From NCBI GenBank assembly GCA_963753225.1, contig CAVWBQ010000044.1, positions 124,001-188,000 on the forward strand: a stretch of 64,000 nucleotides of DNA, in the 5' to 3' direction. The notes under the pieces were generated by a model that searched no databases, had not been told where the DNA came from, and saw nothing but the letters and a program-made list of their open reading frames with translations. Every line of letters starts with the position of its first letter. The first letter of the stretch is position 1. This DNA comes from Palsa-504 sp963753225 (GTDB taxonomy: Bacteria; Actinomycetota; Actinomycetes; Streptosporangiales; Streptosporangiaceae). The position numbers were made by a program, and so were the translations under genes. This document shows positions 61,586-64,000 of the stretch, piece by piece.

Positions 61586-62710
61586 CTAGTGGAGCAGTTC
61601 GAAGGTGTTGGTGGCGTCGTCTACGAAGTAGACGGCGCGATGGTGCGGCTTGACCGCCAGGCCGAACAGCGCGCCGGCGCCCGGCGGGGAACCGGAGACG
61701 TCCAGCGCGCGGACCGCGACCTGCCTGCCGAACGGGCTGACCTCGACCAGGTTCCCGTTGCCGCCGTTCACGGTGAGGATGTCACCGCCCGGCGCCACCA
61801 CCAGCCCTAGCTCGCTATTCAGGGCGTGACCCTGGCTGACGGTGAAGCCCCGGCCAGCGTCGCTGACCCGGAACACCGCGCGGGGGATGGCCGCGATCCG
61901 GTTCGCCACCGTGTCGGCCACGTACAGCGTGCCGTTGCGGCCGAGGCCGACCCCGGTCGGCCCGATGACCAGCGCCGCCGGGTCCAGGTGCTCGCCGAAA
62001 CCGGACCCGATCGTGTCCAGCCTGAGGATGAACGGCAGCCGGCCGGACGGGATGACCAGCAGGATCCGCACGACCGTGCCGCGGTGCACGGTCGCCCCCT
62101 TCGCCGCCACGGTGCCGTTCAGCACGTTGGTGACGAACAGCTCTGCCGTCCGGCCGAAATCGGCCGAGGTCATGTCCCAGGGGCCGTTGATGCCGCGGCC
62201 GGCGAACGTCTCCCGGACGTGGCCCCAACGGTCCAGCACGATCAGGCAGCCGGATCCGGACACGTTGCCGCCCTTGGTGGGCAGCGAGCCGACGATCACC
62301 CAGCCGCTGCGCAGCACGGTCAGCGCGGTGGTCAGGCCCACCCCGCCGGGACAGCCGCGCAGGTGCTGGCTGACCCTGGCGAACAGCGAGACGTGGCCGT
62401 GCGGGGTGATCTGCACGATGGTGGTGCCGGTGCCCTGCACGTTGGCTTTGTTGTTGAAGTTGCTGACCAGGATGTTCCCCTGCCTGAGGTGCCCGGTGCC
62501 GCGCGGGACGACGGCCACCCCGTAGGGGTTGACGTCTCCGTTGGCCGGCACCGTCGAGGCCAGCGTGGTGACGTGGTGCAATGGTCCGACGAATGCCGGG
62601 AAGCCGCTTGCACCCGCGACCCCGGCACCCAGGCCCGTAGCGGCCAGCAGGCCGGCCGCCGTCGTGACGACCGCGGCCAGGCCTGCCGCGTACCGTCTTG
62701 TCGCTTTCAT
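61586..62710 (-). CDS. Secreted beta-propeller (NHL/SMP-30-like) protein
   Basis: About 374 residues from the ATG at 62710, with GGAAGGGAG upstream. A signal peptide (KATRRYAAGLAAVVTTAAGL) precedes repeated segments with NPYGVAVVP, NGTLYVADTVANRIAAI and VVAPGGDILTVNGGNG, which look like six-bladed NHL/SMP-30 propellers. Few catalytic residues can be named, so it may bind ligands or surfaces rather than catalyse. It shares an upstream gap with the divergent S8 protease. Confidence 0.82.
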   Translation of the reverse strand: MKATRRYAAGLAAVVTTAAGLLAATGLGAGVAGASGFPAFVGPLHHVTTLASTVPANGDVNPYGVAVVPRGTGHLRQGNILVSNFNNKANVQGTGTTIVQITPHGHVSLFARVSQHLRGCPGGVGLTTALTVLRSGWVIVGSLPTKGGNVSGSGCLIVLDRWGHVRETFAGRGINGPWDMTSADFGRTAELFVTNVLNGTVAAKGATVHRGTVVRILLVIPSGRLPFILRLDTIGSGFGEHLDPAALVIGPTGVGLGRNGTLYVADTVANRIAAIPRAVFRVSDAGRGFTVSQGHALNSELGLVVAPGGDILTVNGGNGNLVEVSPFGRQVAVRALDVSGSPPGAGALFGLAVKPHHRAVYFVDDATNTFELLH

Positions 62711-62884
62711 TTCGATAACGCTCCCTTCCGATGGAAGATGTCTCCACCCATGGGCACGTTGCCGCGCGCCTGTCGGTTCGGATTCTGGCGACTCACCAGC
62801 CGGTAACAATTACCGCCATCGTGAGCCCGGCCCGGGCCAGCGCCGTACATATGGGTATAAAGGCCAGGGTGGGGGAGGTGGGGT

Positions 62885-64000
62885 GTGGCACGTGGGGGGC
62901 TGGCTCTCGCCGTCTGCGCGGCCGCGCTCCTCCTGACCGGACCCGCGGTCCAGGCCGCGCCGCACGCCCGGCAAGGGCCGCACGCCCGGCAAGGCCTGCC
63001 CGGGCCGCGGCCGGGGTGCCCGCCGCAGCACGGCGTCACCGCGCCGGCCGCCGCGCCGTGGGCGCAGCAGGCGCTCGGCTTCGCCTCGGTCTGGAACCGG
63101 ACCAGGGGCGGCGGCGTGACCGTCGCGGTGGTGGACAGCGGCGTGGACGCGAACCCGCAGTTCGGCGACCGGGTGATCCCCGGCCCGGACCTGGTCGCCG
63201 GGACCAGGCCTCACATCGCGCCCGGCGCTGACTGCGTGGGCCACGGCACCGCGGTGGCCAGCATCATCGCGGCCGCGCCGGTGCCGGGCGTCTCGTTCAC
63301 CGGGGTCGCCCCGGCGGCGCGGATCCTGTCCGTGAAGATCAGCGGCACGGACACCTTCCCGACCTCGGTGACCCCGCAGGGGATCATGGACGCGGTGCAG
63401 TTCGGCGCCGACGTCATCAACCTGTCGCTGGCCACCCCGGACGACGTCCCGGCCCTGCGGAACGCGGTCGAGTACGCGCTGAGCCATAACGTGGTCGTGG
63501 TGGCCGCGGCGGGCAACGACCTCCCGCAGGGCGGCGCCGGAGGGGGCGAAGGGACCGGCCCGTTCTACCCCGCCGCCTACCCGGGCGTGCTCGCGGTCGG
63601 CGCGGTCGGGCCCGGCGGCGTCCTGGCCGGCTTCTCTGACCAGCACACCCCGGTCGGGGTGACGGCGCCGGGCGTGAACATCACCAGCGCCTACCCGGGC
63701 ACCTTCCCCGCCGCCTACGCCCCGGCGCAGAACGGCACCAGCTTCGCCGCCGCCTTCGTGTCCGGGGTGGTCGCGCTGGTCCGGTCGGCTCACCCCGGCC
63801 TGAACGCGGCCCAGGTGGTGGCGCGGATCGAGGCCACCGCGCACGGCGCGGCGGGCCCGGGCACCGGGCACGGCGTGGTCAACCCGGTCCGGGCCGTGAC
63901 CGCGGTACTGCCCGCGGAGCGAGCCCGTATGGCGCCGGCGGCCAGGGCCGCGCCGTCCGGCACCTCCGCGCGCACGGTCGCCCTGGCGGTGATCGCCGGC
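62885..64000 (+). CDS. Mycosin-like S8 serine protease, cut by the right window edge
   Basis: 372 codons are visible without a stop. A signal peptide (RGGLALAVCAAALLLTGPA) leads to a short propeptide with PGCPPQH and the subtilase core: Asp in VAVVDSGVD, His in CVGHGTAVASI and Ser in NGTSFAAAFVSG. The Ala/Pro-rich segment that follows and the hydrophobic residues at the window end suggest a C-terminal membrane anchor, as in type VII secretion-associated mycosins. GTATAAAG near 62857 may be its -10 region. The GTG at 62885 is the start chosen. Confidence 0.88.
   Translation, partial: MARGGLALAVCAAALLLTGPAVQAAPHARQGPHARQGLPGPRPGCPPQHGVTAPAAAPWAQQALGFASVWNRTRGGGVTVAVVDSGVDANPQFGDRVIPGPDLVAGTRPHIAPGADCVGHGTAVASIIAAAPVPGVSFTGVAPAARILSVKISGTDTFPTSVTPQGIMDAVQFGADVINLSLATPDDVPALRNAVEYALSHNVVVVAAAGNDLPQGGAGGGEGTGPFYPAAYPGVLAVGAVGPGGVLAGFSDQHTPVGVTAPGVNITSAYPGTFPAAYAPAQNGTSFAAAFVSGVVALVRSAHPGLNAAQVVARIEATAHGAAGPGTGHGVVNPVRAVTAVLPAERARMAPAARAAPSGTSARTVALAVIAG

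Overview
This window is chromosomal DNA of a high-GC actinomycete. The evidence is the strong G/C bias at third codon positions, the many GTG starts, and the block tRNA-Met, rpmG, two MaoC-type dehydratases, murB at 57.4-59.6 kb, an order familiar from mycobacteria and streptomycetes. A WhiB7 orthologue, a BldC-like protein, a LAL/MalT-type regulator, several STAS/HATPase partner-switch proteins and a mycosin-like S8 protease point to a soil-type, probably morphologically complex actinobacterium (Streptosporangiales- or Streptomycetales-like). Genus cannot be fixed from the sequence alone. Many genes have a TANNNT box 6-8 bases before the start codon, which suggests leaderless mRNAs.

Layout. 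0-3 kb: leftward, translationally coupled operon of a pterin synthase (PTPS), a methyltransferase, a GT4 glycosyltransferase and a short-chain dehydrogenase, which together could make a modified pterin glycoside. 3.1-7.9 kb: rightward operon of membrane-anchored trypsin-like protease, MoxR ATPase, DUF58 protein and two VWA proteins. 7.9-14.4 kb: lone SsuA/NMT1-type lipoprotein, MMPL exporter and divergent LAL regulator. 14.4-17.4 kb: LacI regulator divergent from an MFS transporter coupled to a signal-less solute-binding-domain protein, with a perfect 20-bp operator between them. 17.4-22.4 kb: OsmC/flavin monooxygenase pair, divergent from metX-metY-CoA-binding protein. 22.5-28.7 kb: small regulators, a STAS protein, a multidomain peptidoglycan hydrolase with its membrane-protein neighbour, and a Gfo/Idh oxidoreductase.

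28.7-51.2 kb is accessory-like and shows several damaged genes: a STAND NTPase-WD40 receptor split by a frameshift, a frameshifted secreted glycosidase-like gene, a truncated membrane protein abutting a MarR gene, an internally deleted DHFR-like gene and a truncated sensor protein. Intact genes among them include a Baeyer-Villiger monooxygenase with divergent TetR, CapA lipoprotein, a cluster of three STAS-containing signalling proteins, whiB7 with a possible leader ORF, a PIG-L deacetylase, an XRE/methionine aminopeptidase pair with shared operator, PAP2 phosphatase, a HicA-like small protein and a glutamine amidotransferase. 51.2-64 kb is more ordinary: thioesterase, SAM methyltransferase, enolase-superfamily enzyme, orphan CoxL-type molybdenum hydroxylase, the tRNA-rpmG-murB block, a TPR-S41 protein, a secreted beta-propeller protein and a partial S8 protease at the right edge.

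Two structural themes recur. Very long hairpins (about 50 bp, no U tract) lie in three of the four larger gaps between convergent genes and probably act as bidirectional terminators. Short tandem repeats with 13-, 15- or 18-bp units occur both in-frame inside genes and between genes. No CRISPR array, insertion sequence or rRNA was seen.
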